A program made the position numbers and the translations under genes. Below, one piece after another: positions 20,868 to 34,514 of a stretch of 64,000 nt of DNA (the stretch's first letter is position 1; each line of letters starts with the position of its first letter). Source of the DNA: Syngnathus acus. Lineage: Eukaryota > Chordata > Actinopteri > Syngnathiformes > Syngnathidae. The stretch covers positions 1,550,001 through 1,614,000 of the forward strand of contig NC_051105.1 in the NCBI RefSeq assembly GCF_901709675.1, written 5' to 3'. The notes beneath the pieces are model-generated. The model was given only the letters and a program-made list of their open reading frames with translations, made no database searches and was not told the DNA's origin.

Positions 20868-23623
20868 GCTAGCTAGCTTCTTTGGAAAGAATGGCAAAAG
20901 GAAAGGAAGGATTCCAGGACGATAGTGATTACATGCCGAAGAGGCTCCATCGATTCCTGGTGACGAGGCTGTGGGGCATAAAAAATTCAATGAAAGTCTT
21001 TGGCTCCCAAAAACAAAACAAATCCGACAAGAGATTGAGAGTGGCAGTGCGGTAGCCAGGTAGTCTTCCCCATGGCAGGCTTTTGTGGCTGGATGCATAA
21101 GATCATCTGCAGATCAAAGCTGGGGCGCAGTGGGAAACCCAAGATAAGCCCAGCGAAATACACAAAAGCAATAACAACAACTAGAGTTGCGGCGAGATTT
21201 ACCGTGACAGCTGCGAAATCACAAAAAAACAAAGAGTCAACCGGGAAATTTATAGATGCCGTAAGAGCCTCCGACCTGCTTCATCTTTTACTTTCAAAAT
21301 CTCGCCGGGATCGTATTGTTGGTTAGGAGTAAATTCCAGAGGCGAACGTTAGAAGACGAGTCGGCTTTTTTTCAGATTTTGCTTTTGCCGCTGAATACAA
21401 AAATGAGGGCGTGAAAACGGCTAACAGACATTTTATTTTTAAAGCATCGCTTGACATCTATAGGGTACCTAGAAGGGAACGCGAGCGGATCAATATGATC
21501 AAGATTCTTCAGTCTTCGTATCCCAGCTGATAATTAAGTACTCAATAATTACCGTAATTTCTTGTTGCTTTTTTTGCATTATAGATCTGCTCCTATTTTT
21601 TCATTCCCCTGACCACGACATCGATTCGCTTCGCAGTCGTAACCGAACGTAATCAATTCAACGAGCAAAGTAAGATAAACGCTGGCGCGCATCAATATTT
21701 AATTTGATTGGGATCCGTCTGCAAATAATGTATCGCCAGTCGGGACTGTGCTGTGACTTCAAAACAAGCAGACGGAATTGGCTGCTCAACTTCCCCGCTA
21801 GCCTCGTAAACATTGGTGTTACACTTCTCCAGGCGTACATCATCCTCCGTTATATTTGCCCCCGTTTAATATTGCTCGACCGTTTTGATCTCGACGCCAA
21901 ACTATAAATCGCCGGCCATCTCTCAGAAGTCCCGCGCGAGGAAGATTTCTGCTTGCTTTGCCGAGCAACTGCTAACAATGCCCCGCGTGAGCCGCTTCAG
22001 CGTTACCCGGCCGGCCACGTTTATTATTCACTTTTTATTGTGGATTTTATTTCCAAAGTTGAAGCTACTAAATACTAAACGGAAGCTAATAATGTTAATG
22101 AACCTGTGTCGACTCGGTCGAGCCTGCCAGTGAGTTCAGGAAATGTTTTCAACAAGACGACGAGTTTTGCTGGAGAGTTTTGCTGTGTCCAGGCCCTCTG
22201 GGAATTAATTTCTGCCTCTCTGTATGCGGTTTACATTTTTGTTTTGTGCTTGTGTGGGTTTTCTCTGGCCACAGTCCAGAAAAGGGTATAAACTAGCTTA
22301 ATTGAAGGTGTGAATCTGTGATTGACAGACGACCTCTCACCCTAAATCAGCCAAAACAATCCACGCTTACTTGACCTCAGTCGACATCACCGTACTTCTG
22401 CCGTTGGTACCTCATTGCTCGGTCGGAAAGAATTTATCTTCTTTGTCTTCCGTCCTAATTTTCATTGGCATCTCATTGTAAGGAATCACAAATTGAATCA
22501 AATCCGGCAGTCATGATCATATAGTTTAGCACTTGGAAATCGGTGAAAAGATACAGTATGGTGTGTTCAGTCTCGCAATCTCTTGCCTGCTTCTCCATCT
22601 GTTCCATTAGCGAGATATTCCTCCACCGAAAAGTGCGATTTGGGATGCGAGATGTGGTGATAAGGGCATTAGCCAACTGCTATTTTGCGCAACGCGGACA
22701 ACGTTTGACATCGGCGGGGCTCTACACCATTAGCCCCCAGCTGTTTCCCCGGCCTGTTACACCATCTTTCATGTGGAATCACCTCGCTGGTCCCAGATAT
22801 TCATTCGCTTCACAGACGCTTCCCTGGTGATTTGACAAAAATATAAGAAACATGATTCAGATGGCTCACACTGCTATGGAACCTAGCCAAAATCTGTACA
22901 AATTGAGCAATTTGTTGGACTTTGCATCTGACTACTTTTTGACTACAATTTGAATGTAGCAAGCATGATGAAAAAACGTCAACGGGTTTATCGTAAGACT
23001 TGTTCATGGTTGTGAATGTTTGTTCAGAGAGGCACTCCATTTATTTCCCCTCAAAAGTGTCAGGATTCCAACATTTCTGCGCAGTGTAGAGAGAATGAAA
23101 GGCTTATCTCCAAGGACAAAGGAAGCAACTAAAGAAGTCCTTAAGTTGTTTGTGCCTTTGCTTTGCCGCACTCTCACATCTCTTTCCCAAAGCACAGAAC
23201 AGAAGGGGGTAAGATGAAGCAAGTCTTGATCTTGGCTGGTTGTTTTTTTTTTTTTGGGAGGGGGTTTGTTATGATGGATAGTGTAGACCGAGTGCCCTGA
23301 TGTGTGTTCTGCATGGCGACCGGCGGGGTCACTCATCGATTCGCAGCCATCTCCACGAAAGCACTAATAAGACACTTGGCATTTTCCCGGCTCCTTTGTG
23401 AGCTTCCTCTACCCCTTTCATTTATTGAAGGGGGGTGCATTGTCTGCGCTTGAGGGAGAAACAGAAGACAGAGAGAGAGAGAGGGAGAGATTATGACTAT
23501 CCGTGTTGTCACATCATCCATACGACTGCAAGACGCCTGCTGCCCTTTGTGTTGAATGTAAGCAGCTTGACGGACCCATCAAAGTTTTCCCAGGAATGGT
23601 CACCTTATAAACTAATGCCCGAA
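20868..23623. other. Gene-free unique sequence
   Basis: No exon, RNA gene or transposon recognised. It contains a T11-type run near 23242, a GA-rich run at 23471-23490, and homeodomain-type TAAT/ATTA cores. Confidence 0.4.
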
Positions 23624-24176
23624 CTTTGCCCGTCATACCATCTTTAGCTAGTGCCGTTATTTCTAACGTGGTATCTTTAGCTAATGCTAAGTTATTTTTA
23701 ACATGCTAGCATTTTTAGCTAACAGGCGCAGGAATGAGTCGTTCACCAAATTTGTACAATCTCAAGAAGGATTTTGGCCCTCACTTTGCCCGTCATGCCA
23801 TCTTTAGCTGGAGCTAAATCATTTTTAACATGCTAGTATTTGTAGCTAACAGGCGCAGGAATGAGTCGTTCACCAAATTTGTACAATCTCAAGAAGGATT
23901 TTGGCCCTCACTTTGCCCGTCATGCCATCTTTAGCTGGAGCTAAATCATTTTTAACATGCTAGTATTTGTAGCTAACAGGCGCAGGAATGAGTCGTTCAC
24001 CAAATTTGTACAATCTCAAGAAGGATTTTGGCCCTCACTTTGCCCGTCATGCCATCTTTAGCTGGAGCTAAATCATTTTTAACATGCTAGTATTTTTAGC
24101 TAACAGGCGCAGGAATGATTCGTTTCCTGTAGTTGCTCACCAGATTTGTACAATCTCAAGAAGGATTTTGACCCTC
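23624..24176. repeat. Minisatellite with 127-bp unit, about four copies
   Basis: The phrase CACTTTGCCCGTCATGCC recurs at 23782, 23909 and 24036, exactly 127 bp apart, with a divergent first copy from about 23624 that has an internal duplication of a CTTTAGCTAATGC-like subunit. The full copies are nearly identical. Each unit contains a segment reading GTACAATCTCAAGAAGGATT, which resembles Tc1-like transposon sequence. The last unit runs directly into a Tc1-like transposase relic. Confidence 0.93.
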
Positions 24177-24184
24177 AAATGTCT

Positions 24185-24480
24185 TGACTGGCTCTTGAAG
24201 CTTTCTTTAGGATTAAGGTCTGGAGACTGAAAAGTCACTCAATGACCTTTGATATAATTCTTTTTAGCTACTCTGCTGCAGTATGTTTTGGGTCAGTGTC
24301 AAGCCCGACACCCCGCCCTATCCGTGACCCTTCGTCAGTGTTCTTGCTGAGGAAATGAGGTTTTCATCCAGGATTTGTAGTCCGATACCCTTTGCAGGGA
24401 AAAACAGCTCCGAATCATAATGTTGTAACCTCTGTGCTTGACTGCGAGGGCTTAGGAGAAGGCTTAGATTCGACGGTGAT
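24185..24480 (-). mobile_element. Decayed Tc1/mariner transposase relic
   Basis: Read on the minus strand, one frame gives VKHRGYNIMIRSCFS, matching the Tc1-family motif (K-H-G-G-G-x-I-M-x-W-G-C-F-S), and a neighbouring frame gives QILDENLISSAR, matching the region just after it. The frame change and substitutions show it is a dead copy. Only this central part of the element (about 300 bp) is visible. The left side is replaced by the minisatellite. Confidence 0.75.
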
Positions 24481-25866
24481 GATGAAATGAGTTCCGATCG
24501 GGGCAATTCTTCATGCGAGACATCTGAAAGTTAAAACGGCCGCTAAATGAAAACACTGAAGGCACTCTGAATTATATGTTTTCTCCCCGTGCTCTATTAA
24601 AGAGAAATTTGCCAAGCGAATTGGCGGAATCGCTGATCGAGCATCAACAAATTGAATAAGCGCAACGTTTGTCGGAAGACATCCGCTCAGCTGAGCGCAG
24701 GATTGTATTGAAAAATCAATTTGAAAGGAAAGCCACTCACACAAGCCCAGGAGATGATCTACACCGACATCGCGCCGGGTGTCCCAGGACCAGCGACCTG
24801 CATGGTAATAAATTTGTCCCAGGAAAAATTATGACAAATAAAGGCCTTTAAATGTTCCTATTTTCTCGACACGACATGTCAGCAAGAATTGATGTTTCAC
24901 TATATGCTGCCACAAATGACCCCCCAAGAGAATAAAACAGCTGAGGGGCGGAGAGGAGAGGTGGAGCTTCCAGACGTATTCGGATGGATCGGCCCGCGGG
25001 GAATTGAGTGGACCCTACTGTACCTTCCATCACGGCCCACGACTTGATGCAACATCAGCGAAACCGCTCTCTACCTTTGATAAGTTTCAGCTCGTTTTGA
25101 TTCGAGGTCTCACCGGCGACTCCATCACCGATGACGCCGTACCTCCTTGCCACGCACGGATGGAACTCAACGGGACATCTCCATGCAATATACTCAGCGC
25201 CTGGGTCTCACAGAGTCAAAGATACGTAGACGGTCAGATCATAATGGTGAGAGTGGGTTGTTGGCAAATCCCGACGTGCCTACCGCAGATTGCTTCCGTG
25301 CTGCTTCAAGCAACAGGAGCACGCCGGCTTCATTAACTGATAGGATCGAGACACCCCGGGTGTGGTCAGAGAGCAGCTTGAACACTTTAGCGAGGGCAAA
25401 CACATCACATCTCGTACCTCGGGAAAGCGTCGACATCACGGGCCCGTTTCCGTGTTTACTCTCTTCGGCTTGGTGATGCTGGGAGAGATTGCAACCAATC
25501 AGAGGTGCTCTCGTAAAGATGGATACTGCCAAATGATGGCCTGAATCTAATTACACTTGATTCCAGCATACAGGTAGGCGGGAATTAAACAACCAGAGGC
25601 AGTATTACAAAAGGATCCAGTGGATGGAAGGAAGGCACCCTGCTGCTTCTGTTTGTTATGCAGTCCATACTTTGAGATAATGACATCCCAGATGATTTCA
25701 CAGTCCTGGCAGGACCATCTTTTCGGAATCCAAATATGGTCCTTCGAGCAGGTATAGTCTGACAAAGACAAGAAAATACTTGGTAAAAATTAGTATGGGA
25801 TAATTCCTTCGCTTAAGGTGGTAGATATGTATTGGGGCAATACCAACATTAAAGCTAACGATGACG

Positions 25867-25885
25867 CCAGCACCAGGGGGAGCCC
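25867..25885 (+). promoter_or_regulatory. CTCF-like motif
   Basis: CCAGCACCAGGGGGAGCCC is close to the CTCF core, with A in place of the usual C after the G run. Confidence 0.35.
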
Positions 25886-27177
25886 GTCGCGAGAATCTAC
25901 CAGAAGAATTCAAGTGCTGTTTTTCTCCTTTAGGTGAAATGGTAGACTGCGGTGAAATGTCATCAGTCAAAAAGTGAAACAAACAAATAGTGTATTGATT
26001 GCTGCCGTTGCAGGAGAGGAGGGGGGACGGGGGGAGCAGACCTCTAAATCGTTGAAAGGAGCTGAAGCGGTCTGCCTCAAGTCCCACAAACAATTTGAAG
26101 TGAGTGCTAAGTTTCATGATGTTGCTTTTAAAGACGTAGCCGGCGACTGCTTCCCATTTTTTTTTTTTTTCCTTCATAAGATTCCAATTGACTTCAATGT
26201 GTGAGCTTTGTAATTTTGTTCTTGCTTTTTAGGCTTTCACACATGTTGTTGCCTTTCTTTGCTCAAAGTTGTTCAATAGATTTTTTGAAAGTCTGGCCAC
26301 ACCATTATTTGTCTGGCTTTCAGATAAAAAAAAAAGACGACAAATCTAAGCAGACGACAAAAATTCGTTCATTTTCTAAAGCATTTGTCCTCAATGTGGT
26401 GGCGGGTGATGTAAAAAAAAAAAAAAAAAACATTGTCTCTGTCATCTTGTGTTGGCACTTTCCAACTTGCTGAAAGCCTGCAGCGTCTTCGACGGGTGCC
26501 AAAAAGTGTTGGCGGAAAATGCCGGGGGGCAACAATCGTTCACATCCTTCCTTCATTTGGAAAGGTGCGACAAGAGTCGTGACCCAATTTGTTGCTCCAA
26601 CTTTGTTATGTCGGGAGCGGAACTGTCACATTCAAAAGTTCGGGCTTGGCGAGAACTCGTAGAAAAAAAAAATAAAAATAGAAAATAAAAAAAATAAATA
26701 AAATAAAAAAATTGGAAACTATCCGTCATTGCTGTCCTTGATTCCACAATATATGGACACAAATTTGTTCTCCTGGGCCAGCATGTAAGGCGCTCACAAC
26801 CTTTCATGTGTTGAGAGCAACAAGATGGCATCAGCTAAAAACTGAGGCAAAGTGACGACGGCGCAAGCGCTTTGCCAACCCTCGTTATTTTGTCGCCCTG
26901 ACAAAATATGGACTCGCCTCCCTGAGTCTCAGTGGAGGTCATTAGAAAAGAGGATAAGCATATCCGTGCATTCTTTGCAGCTGCCTGCGACATGGCTTCA
27001 GAGAGAGAGAAAAGTTGACAAAAATGCTTTGTGGGAAATGTTACAAGACTCGGTCAACAATAGTCAGCGACAGAGAAAATATGACCCGTTTATTCCAAAT
27101 CAGAGAACAAACGGATTCTGGAATGTAAACGAGTGCTAATGTTGGAGATTTGCAATATCATCAGATCATATTTTAGA

Positions 27178-27205
27178 TCGGGGTGTGTAGACTTTTTATA
27201 TTTAT
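27178..27205 (+). mobile_element. Possible Tc1-type terminal remnant
   Basis: GGGGTGTGTAGACTTTTTAT resembles a known terminal motif of fish Tc1-like elements. It is shared with 10733-10760. Confidence 0.35.
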
Positions 27206-28689
27206 GTACCATAGCTGCATGGATATTTGCTCGAAATACAAATGGAGCAGTCCTCATGGGACGTAACCAAATTTATGCTAGCTAGTCCTGCTTACTTTCC
27301 CTTTTGTCCAAATAAACACAGTCAGTGGTGATTTAAATTTACTGGAAAATAAATCCGCAGCTGCCGCAGTCCGACAGAAATGAGCTGCACCGGTTGCTAT
27401 CGTTTGCATATTGAATAAGTAATACGGAATTTGTGTTGAGCGACTCCATTTACTCCGTGCGTGATGAAGGATCTCCGTGTCAGTCGCACTTAATCTTTGT
27501 CACGTTGCCACTGTATTATTGCAAATATAATCTCACGCCGGCGCCATCAATTTGCATGTGATAATTGGTTGCAAGCCGCAAACGTGCACGGTAATTGCCA
27601 GTCACCGAGCGGGCTCGCGTGTTTGCCACCGATTCTTAAGCAAAAACAAACTCGTGTTGATTTCATGTGATGTGACTCAAGGTTCGCTTCTTCCCAGTTT
27701 GAGCAAGATGCTACGCGGGGGAGACGCCGCCACAATGCTATCGGTGGGCGTCAGCCGCATATTCCCCGTTGAGGCCTTAATTGCCTCTCTGGCTAATCCC
27801 GCCGCTTGTCAGGGAGTCTTCTGCCCGTGGCCCTTTACAGGAGGATAATCGCCAAACTGATACGGGAAAAACAGAACGCACCTGCTTTAAGAAGATGACA
27901 AATGAACAAGGTTGCCATCTTTTCACACAGTTGAGAGGAAAGTAGTACATTACGGCGGCAAAATGCATGCAATCATTCTCAAGGTGTTGTATATGTACCG
28001 TAGGTGGGATGTGAAAGAATTCAGTAATGTATATTTTGTTACGTACAGTTCAGTTGTATTTAACTTCATATCTCCAATTTGCCAATTAATCATTTATAAA
28101 TTGTGTTTTCAAACAAGGGTCATTTTTATGGCCAACACAATTGAATTAAGTACAATTTTGGATTTTCTTCTATTTAAGGACAATCTTGTGATGTTACAGC
28201 GGTTTAAAAAAATGCCTTTTCAAACAATTATAGTGTTGAAATCCGTGTTAAATGAGAATTTAGCAGATTTATCGCAAGCAATCGCTCCAACCGCTAAAGA
28301 CACTTTTTTGTGAGAGGACAGGAGCGCATTGTGCTGCTACTTGACATTCAATTGCTTTGGACTGGAAGATTGAAAGGAAAAAGAATGTGCGGGTTAAATG
28401 CAGCCCCCAAGCCAACAACTTTTAAGCTGCCTGTCAAAGAAAAACACTAAAGTCCGACTTTCATCATTGCGGTGACTGTACCAGGCCTGCGCCTACAATA
28501 TTTTTCTTTTTCCTCTCAACCTTTCTCTTTTTTTTTTTCTTATGTTATCACAACATAGCAAGTCTTTGAGCGCGATCAACATTGCCAACAACAAAGGCCT
28601 TGTTGTGCTTGCTGCACACACATCTATTATTAATACTGGCACCATCAATATTTCACCAAAAAAAGAATACATTTTTTTATCTGTATTCA

Positions 28690-28711
28690 TATATATATAT
28701 ATATATATATA
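28690..28711. repeat. (AT)n microsatellite
   Basis: About 22 bp of uninterrupted AT. Confidence 0.9.
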
Positions 28712-30127
28712 AAATCGAATTGATCAACGTTAGTCTGGTGATGCTCAACTTCTTTTTGTTCGATCAGAATTGAGGATCAATCGTGGACTCAACTGCAAAC
28801 ATCAGTGAGAAAAGCAGCGAGGTGATAACATCACGGATTGCACAAAGACGGAGCTGGACCGGAAAACTAAACGCACTCAGGTTAATGAAGCGGAGGAGAC
28901 ACAGCTGGTAGCACAGGAAAGGATCTGATTGGCTGACGCAATCGCTGTGCCCAAAGTCGGGCTGCGTCCATGGGGACGGACGGACGGGGGAATGTGCGTT
29001 TGAAGTCTGCTGACATCTTCACGCCACGTGAAGCCGAATTCACCAACGCCTGAAGGCGCCTTCAAATGCAGTCCGGCAAATGCGTCCGTCTCGGCCTCTT
29101 TCGACTTTGGATTTATTTGCACATTTCTTCGCCTTCCGTATTCCAAGATGAGTTTCAGCACTCACAAATCAGGTCTAAATGGGGTCGTATTACGCAATAT
29201 TGACTTTATAACTGCGCGTACGCAAACAGTTGGCTCTCTGAAGGGTCTGACCACTCACCCAAGTGTGAAATTAAACAACAGTACATTTCTGAGAATGTGA
29301 GCCATTCACACAGCCCGAGAACTATTTTTTCAATCACGACAAAAAAAATCCAGTTTGGCTTTTGTGCACCGGTTGATGTTGTGCAATATCTTATCATGTG
29401 TGCCTTATTACCCCCCATTGTCTTCTGACAAACTTCAAATTATGAGCTCAACGCCTGAAGTGACAGAGTTAGCAATTTAGCGGTTTAGCGAAGGTCACCG
29501 TTGCCGAGGCTCAACATCATTAATGGCCCTCCAGAGTTACAAACCTGGGTGACCTTAATGGTTCACCTTTACAAATGGTGAAACGATGGCACATTGAGAA
29601 TTGTCTACACCGCACCAGGGAACCCGCATCCTGCCTCAGTGGACTTGAAGCCACTCACTTATAAATGTGACAAATTACCTTTCCGGAGATCTCGGTCCCA
29701 AGCATTCCCCAGCTGCCATCTAGAAATGACCGTGGTCATGACACTAGTAATGTAATTCCACCTTAGCGGACATTTTAATTGAACGGACCCTAAATGGGAT
29801 CTGTAATTAAAAATATTTGAATTCTTCCCCATTTTCAGAGTTCTTTTGCCGCGTTCACACCTGTCCAACTGAACTGATTAAAATGACCTGAAGTGCACCT
29901 TCCAATGGCTGCTGCCGTCTTGAGAGACAATGGAGCTGTTGAAAGCAAATTGCAAATGTGGGAATCGGAGATGAATGTGTTACATTTGTCTTTTAGGTGG
30001 CATCTCGCCAGATCAGTCTTCTCCGACCATCCGTCCACTTTCCTGAGTTCTTGTCCTCATTATGGCTCGCGGATGAGTCTACACGAGTTCACTTTGGCAG
30101 CCACATAAGGACAATCCAGAGTCTTCC

Positions 30128-30296
<169 letters not shown>

Positions 30297-33200
30297 ATGA
30301 GCCTTTGGGGTTATTAACAATCCCAAGGCGCTAGCTTGCGCGGATCTAAATAATTTGCGGCTGTACTGTAAGCGAGAAGCTAGGCTAGGCTAGGCGGCTC
30401 CCGTGGGGAAGCATAGAAAGAGGATCTTATTCTTTTTTTTCCCATTTCTTGCATGAGTGGCTCTGAGTGCACACTTTGCTATGCTTTTGTCTCCTCTTTC
30501 TCTCTCTGCTAGTTCTCCTGCGTGGTTTCTGTCTCATGCTTGACATTTCTCCATGTGGGTCAGTCTCTCTAGGAGCGCAACGGAGAGAAAAGAACAAAAC
30601 CCCAGGGTGACAGAAGAAGAAACAACTATTTAAGTATGCTCTGGTAATACATGGCAGCAAGGGTTCAATGCTAATTGTCTCCGGTCGCAGGACAATCTTT
30701 GCTTCATTTTACTCTCCCTTCTCGACGAGCCGGCGTTTCGGTTAATTAGTAGGGAAAGCGAATGTTTTGTCCGCTAACGAAAAAGAAATGAAAGACCGCG
30801 ACGAGCGGCGGCGGCTTATGATTACACAGAGGTATATCTTAATAGAAAAAGAACTCAAAGCGAGTGCAGATCAAATGTGATTAGCAGCTTGTTCTGAGAC
30901 TCGGCGAGTGAGGCAAAGTATTAGCTTGGGGAAGAAAGCCTTTGGAATTTTAAGTAAGGGCAAGATGGTGGAAGATCTGATCATTTTTGCGCACCCTCTC
31001 AATCATCCGCCTGTGAAGTCAAACACGGGCGTCGGCAGATAGAGTCATTTGTAAGATAAATAAAGCTCGACGCGGCGCTGCCGAGCGAGCCGACGGAAGA
31101 GCGCTCAGGTGTCTTCCCGTGTCATCTGTCGCCGAGCCGGGAGCTCAGCCTGCTAACCATCAGGAAGATGATGTGTCTCTCGAGACTAAGACGATCCTCT
31201 AAATCATCTGAGAGCTACTTTTCTGGCAATACTCCAGCGTGGGTGGGCACTTGCAAAATGCTCATACCCGTGTTTTTGTTTAGTCCATAGCAAAAAAAGG
31301 CAAAGGGTCCATCTTGTAAATTAGAGATGCCGATTGAAACACGGCTCATGTTTTCAAAGAGCCCGGCACGCTTGAGTGGAGAGTGACGGAGGGAATCCAT
31401 TTCCGGCCTTCTTTTCCCGCCCATTAGGTCTGCACGGAGCCGCTGCCAGCCCTCGCCAATGATGGGCCGAGCGGATCAGCCAGAAAGGGCCATCGTTTGT
31501 CGACGCTCAGTCAAGAGGTTTGATGACTGACCGACCTGGAGAGGAATCGCATGCCGTATCAGATTGATGGAGACAATTTGTCTGTTTCCTTCATGGCGAG
31601 TTTAAAGTTATGGAAGTGAACTTGTTGGGAGTCCGTGTGGAAATGTTGCGGAAAGGGGAACTTTTTGCATGCAAACTTTCCGCCAAGACTATTTTCTGAG
31701 CAGATCGAGGGGGACATGCTAATCCAAATCCGCTAATTGGGCTTTGGCTGACTTTGACCGGAAGGGCTCCAAGTAAGCTCCGATACATCTCAGCAGGGTC
31801 GTAGGAAGCCAAGCATTGCACATAATCACAAATGTAATCCATTAGTCTATATTTATGATCAAATCAAAGGCACGCCATCAAATTAGACTAATAATCTCCA
31901 CGTAGCAAAACATTGCTTTCTCTAGTTTTGCTTTAAAAACCGCTCTCGGTTAATCAAGGCGGATGCAACAAAATAAAGAGCAATGGACCTGACTTTACAA
32001 CTGTGAGTAGAGGTTTCCATTTTTATCCTAGCCAATGGCAGAGTGGGAACCTGCGTGGAGTCCAGGTTATACTGTGCAGAAAAAAACAGAAGCATGATTT
32101 CACATCTCACTGGAGTGTGTGTTTTTTCTTCCCTTGCCTATTGGGGGCACTCAACCCTCACAAACTGATGACACACGAGCTCACATTGTTACAAGTGAGG
32201 ACCAAATGAATAACGTGATGAGAAGAGTAACATGCTGAGGCAATTGAGATATAAAAATATCAAGGAAACGAGAAGAATCGAACGGCAATTTCCTGATTCA
32301 CTGATGTTGATAAAAAAGTTGCTTGGCGTTGATAATCTGCCGCCAATGAGCCTCCCGCCTGCCAATAAAAGAACTTTGGCAGCCAAAGTTATGACACCTT
32401 GAGCAATCGAGCGTGGATGCAAAAAATATTGTCACTCTTTATTAGGCCTGTAAAACAAATTGAAGCTTTAATCAAGACAACGGCGCTGTTTATGATGAAT
32501 CACAAATGAGTCACATACGCTCGCTGACGGCAAAGTGATTCGTTTACTCGCCCGCCAGACTCATTGACACTGTCAACAAGAGCTGTGCACTGGGGGGTGT
32601 CATTTTAGAATTTGACCATCTCCTGAGCAGGATGGATAGAAAATGAACAGATGAATCAAACGCCTGTTTGAACGCCGTTCGTATCATGTGGTGATCTAGC
32701 AACAATCAAAGTATAAAAAGCGGAACCACGACGGAATGGCTTTTCCGTTCACCAACCTGAGAGCAAGATTGCAATCCGGTTTCAGGAGGTCTCACTTGTA
32801 TTGTTCTCCTCAACTGGAGAGCCAAACTGTGCACTTTTGTGACTCGCATGACAGCTGAATGGAACGCACGTTCACAAGCGACAGTTTTACCGGATCCTGC
32901 CGTCATGTCGCTCCTGTCAGATTACTGGCGCCTGCTCAGCTCCCTCTTTAATGATTAGTTAATCAGAGTGCCAATCAAAGCGGCAAGACATTCTAGAATA
33001 GACGCGACGGCCGTCATTCAAAGTGTGTCGAAAGCAGGCGGTCTGAAATTTGTCCTCATACTTTGGAAAGCCTCATGCCTGGAATATAGAGCAATTCTTT
33101 TGTTTTCCTCTAATGTTGTCTTAAGCCTATTAATATTACGCAAGTCTGTCTGGTAGACCGACCTGAACGTCAGACTGTGATGTCACTTTCAGCTCCAACC

Positions 33201-33972
33201 GGTTGTTAAACGTAAAAGCTCTCCATCGCAAGAAACACCTCAATTATACCTGCAATGGAAACAACCAGATTGCTGATGACCATGTTCAGTTTCCTTTTCT
33301 AGGCTGTCTCATTTCATGGGCTGCTCTTACTGGATATTGCGTGTCAGCATTTTGGGTTGCGGGTTCTGTGAATATAGGCCCATTATGCTACAAGAGGAGA
33401 TGGTCATTAGCCATTATTCGGACAGCCGGCCGGCAGCTGCAGTCGGATTCCAACGAGTCAGTTCGCTCTCACTGGCTGAGCCTCATTTGACACCCCCCCC
33501 CCAGCGCCATATTTCAAACAGAGCCACTGTGAAATCATTTTGAATTTAGATCAAATGGATACGAGCAAGCAAATAATCACATTGTGCGTTTTTTTACTGT
33601 AATCGGGTCGTTCTCCGATGGCTGGATGAAGATCAAGAGTTACTTTCAAGGAATATAAAGTGGCCCCAAAATGTTTCAGTCTACCGAATATCATATGGGT
33701 GCTCCTCTGCCAGATATGTTCAGCTCGTATTGTTTCAGCAAGCAGTGAGCAAGAAGCCAGAGCTCAGGAGGTGGCCGGCCGGCCGGGCATTAAAATGATC
33801 CAGTCCATCGCTCCCACCTTCATTATCCCGCCAAATGTCAGAAGAAACAGCAATTAAGCGCATAAAGAATCGCTTTGATCGGGCCTCTACTTTATATGAC
33901 GAGAGTAGATTTAAAAAAATATTTTTCAAAGTGGTGTTGCTGGCTGGCGATTACGATTGTCACCGCCGGCTT

Positions 33973-33987
33973 GGGGGGGGGGGGGGG
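33973..33987 (+). repeat. Poly-G run (15)
   Basis: Fifteen consecutive G. Equal-length C15 and G15 runs lie at 41393 and 60999. Confidence 0.9.
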
Positions 33988-34458
33988 CTCCAAATGTGCA
34001 TCCATCCAGCTCTCTTATCCCCACATTAAAAGCGATTCATTCCAGGAGAGCCTCTGGATGATTTCCCAGAACCGATTTGATTAAACGAACATGCTTTTCA
34101 TCACAAACTGTCAGTCACGCAGTACAACTGTCTGTTCCACAAGTGGAGCTCGGCAACTCGAGTGAGACGACTCGCATGCGAGCTTTTTCAAACAGTTATA
34201 CTGAAAGGCCATTTAATATTCACGGCACGCCCTTCCGGGATGAATATACGCTAACGATACGTGGGTTCGTCATCCAACTCTTTTGTCCGTCTCATAATAT
34301 AGCTAATTTCAATTCTACACTATTTGTGTACTTGTCGTAGAATTCATTTAGTATAAATGTGAATTGCAAATGTAAATGGCATTGACTCATTCTTTATGGT
34401 GGATGTAGTTTCAAGGAACAGGATTAGTTTGGGGAATTTCCAGATATAGGGTCACATG

Positions 34459-34514
34459 AACTCATTCAGTACCATTGACGGTTATAAACGATATGAACTG
34501 GGTGAATGAGTTAA
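34459..34514. mobile_element. Short palindromic MITE-like element
   Basis: The 56-bp element begins AACTCATTCA and ends with its exact inverse TGAATGAGTT, with TTAA at the right edge. The interior shares a 28-base core with 3214-3266. This suggests a miniature inverted-repeat element. TTAA would fit a piggyBac-type target, but the left TTAA is not preserved. Confidence 0.6.

Noticed and set aside
23624-24176. Regular repeats that could suggest a CRISPR array
   Set aside because: Units are 127 bp, contiguous and without unique spacers, in a vertebrate genome; it is a minisatellite.
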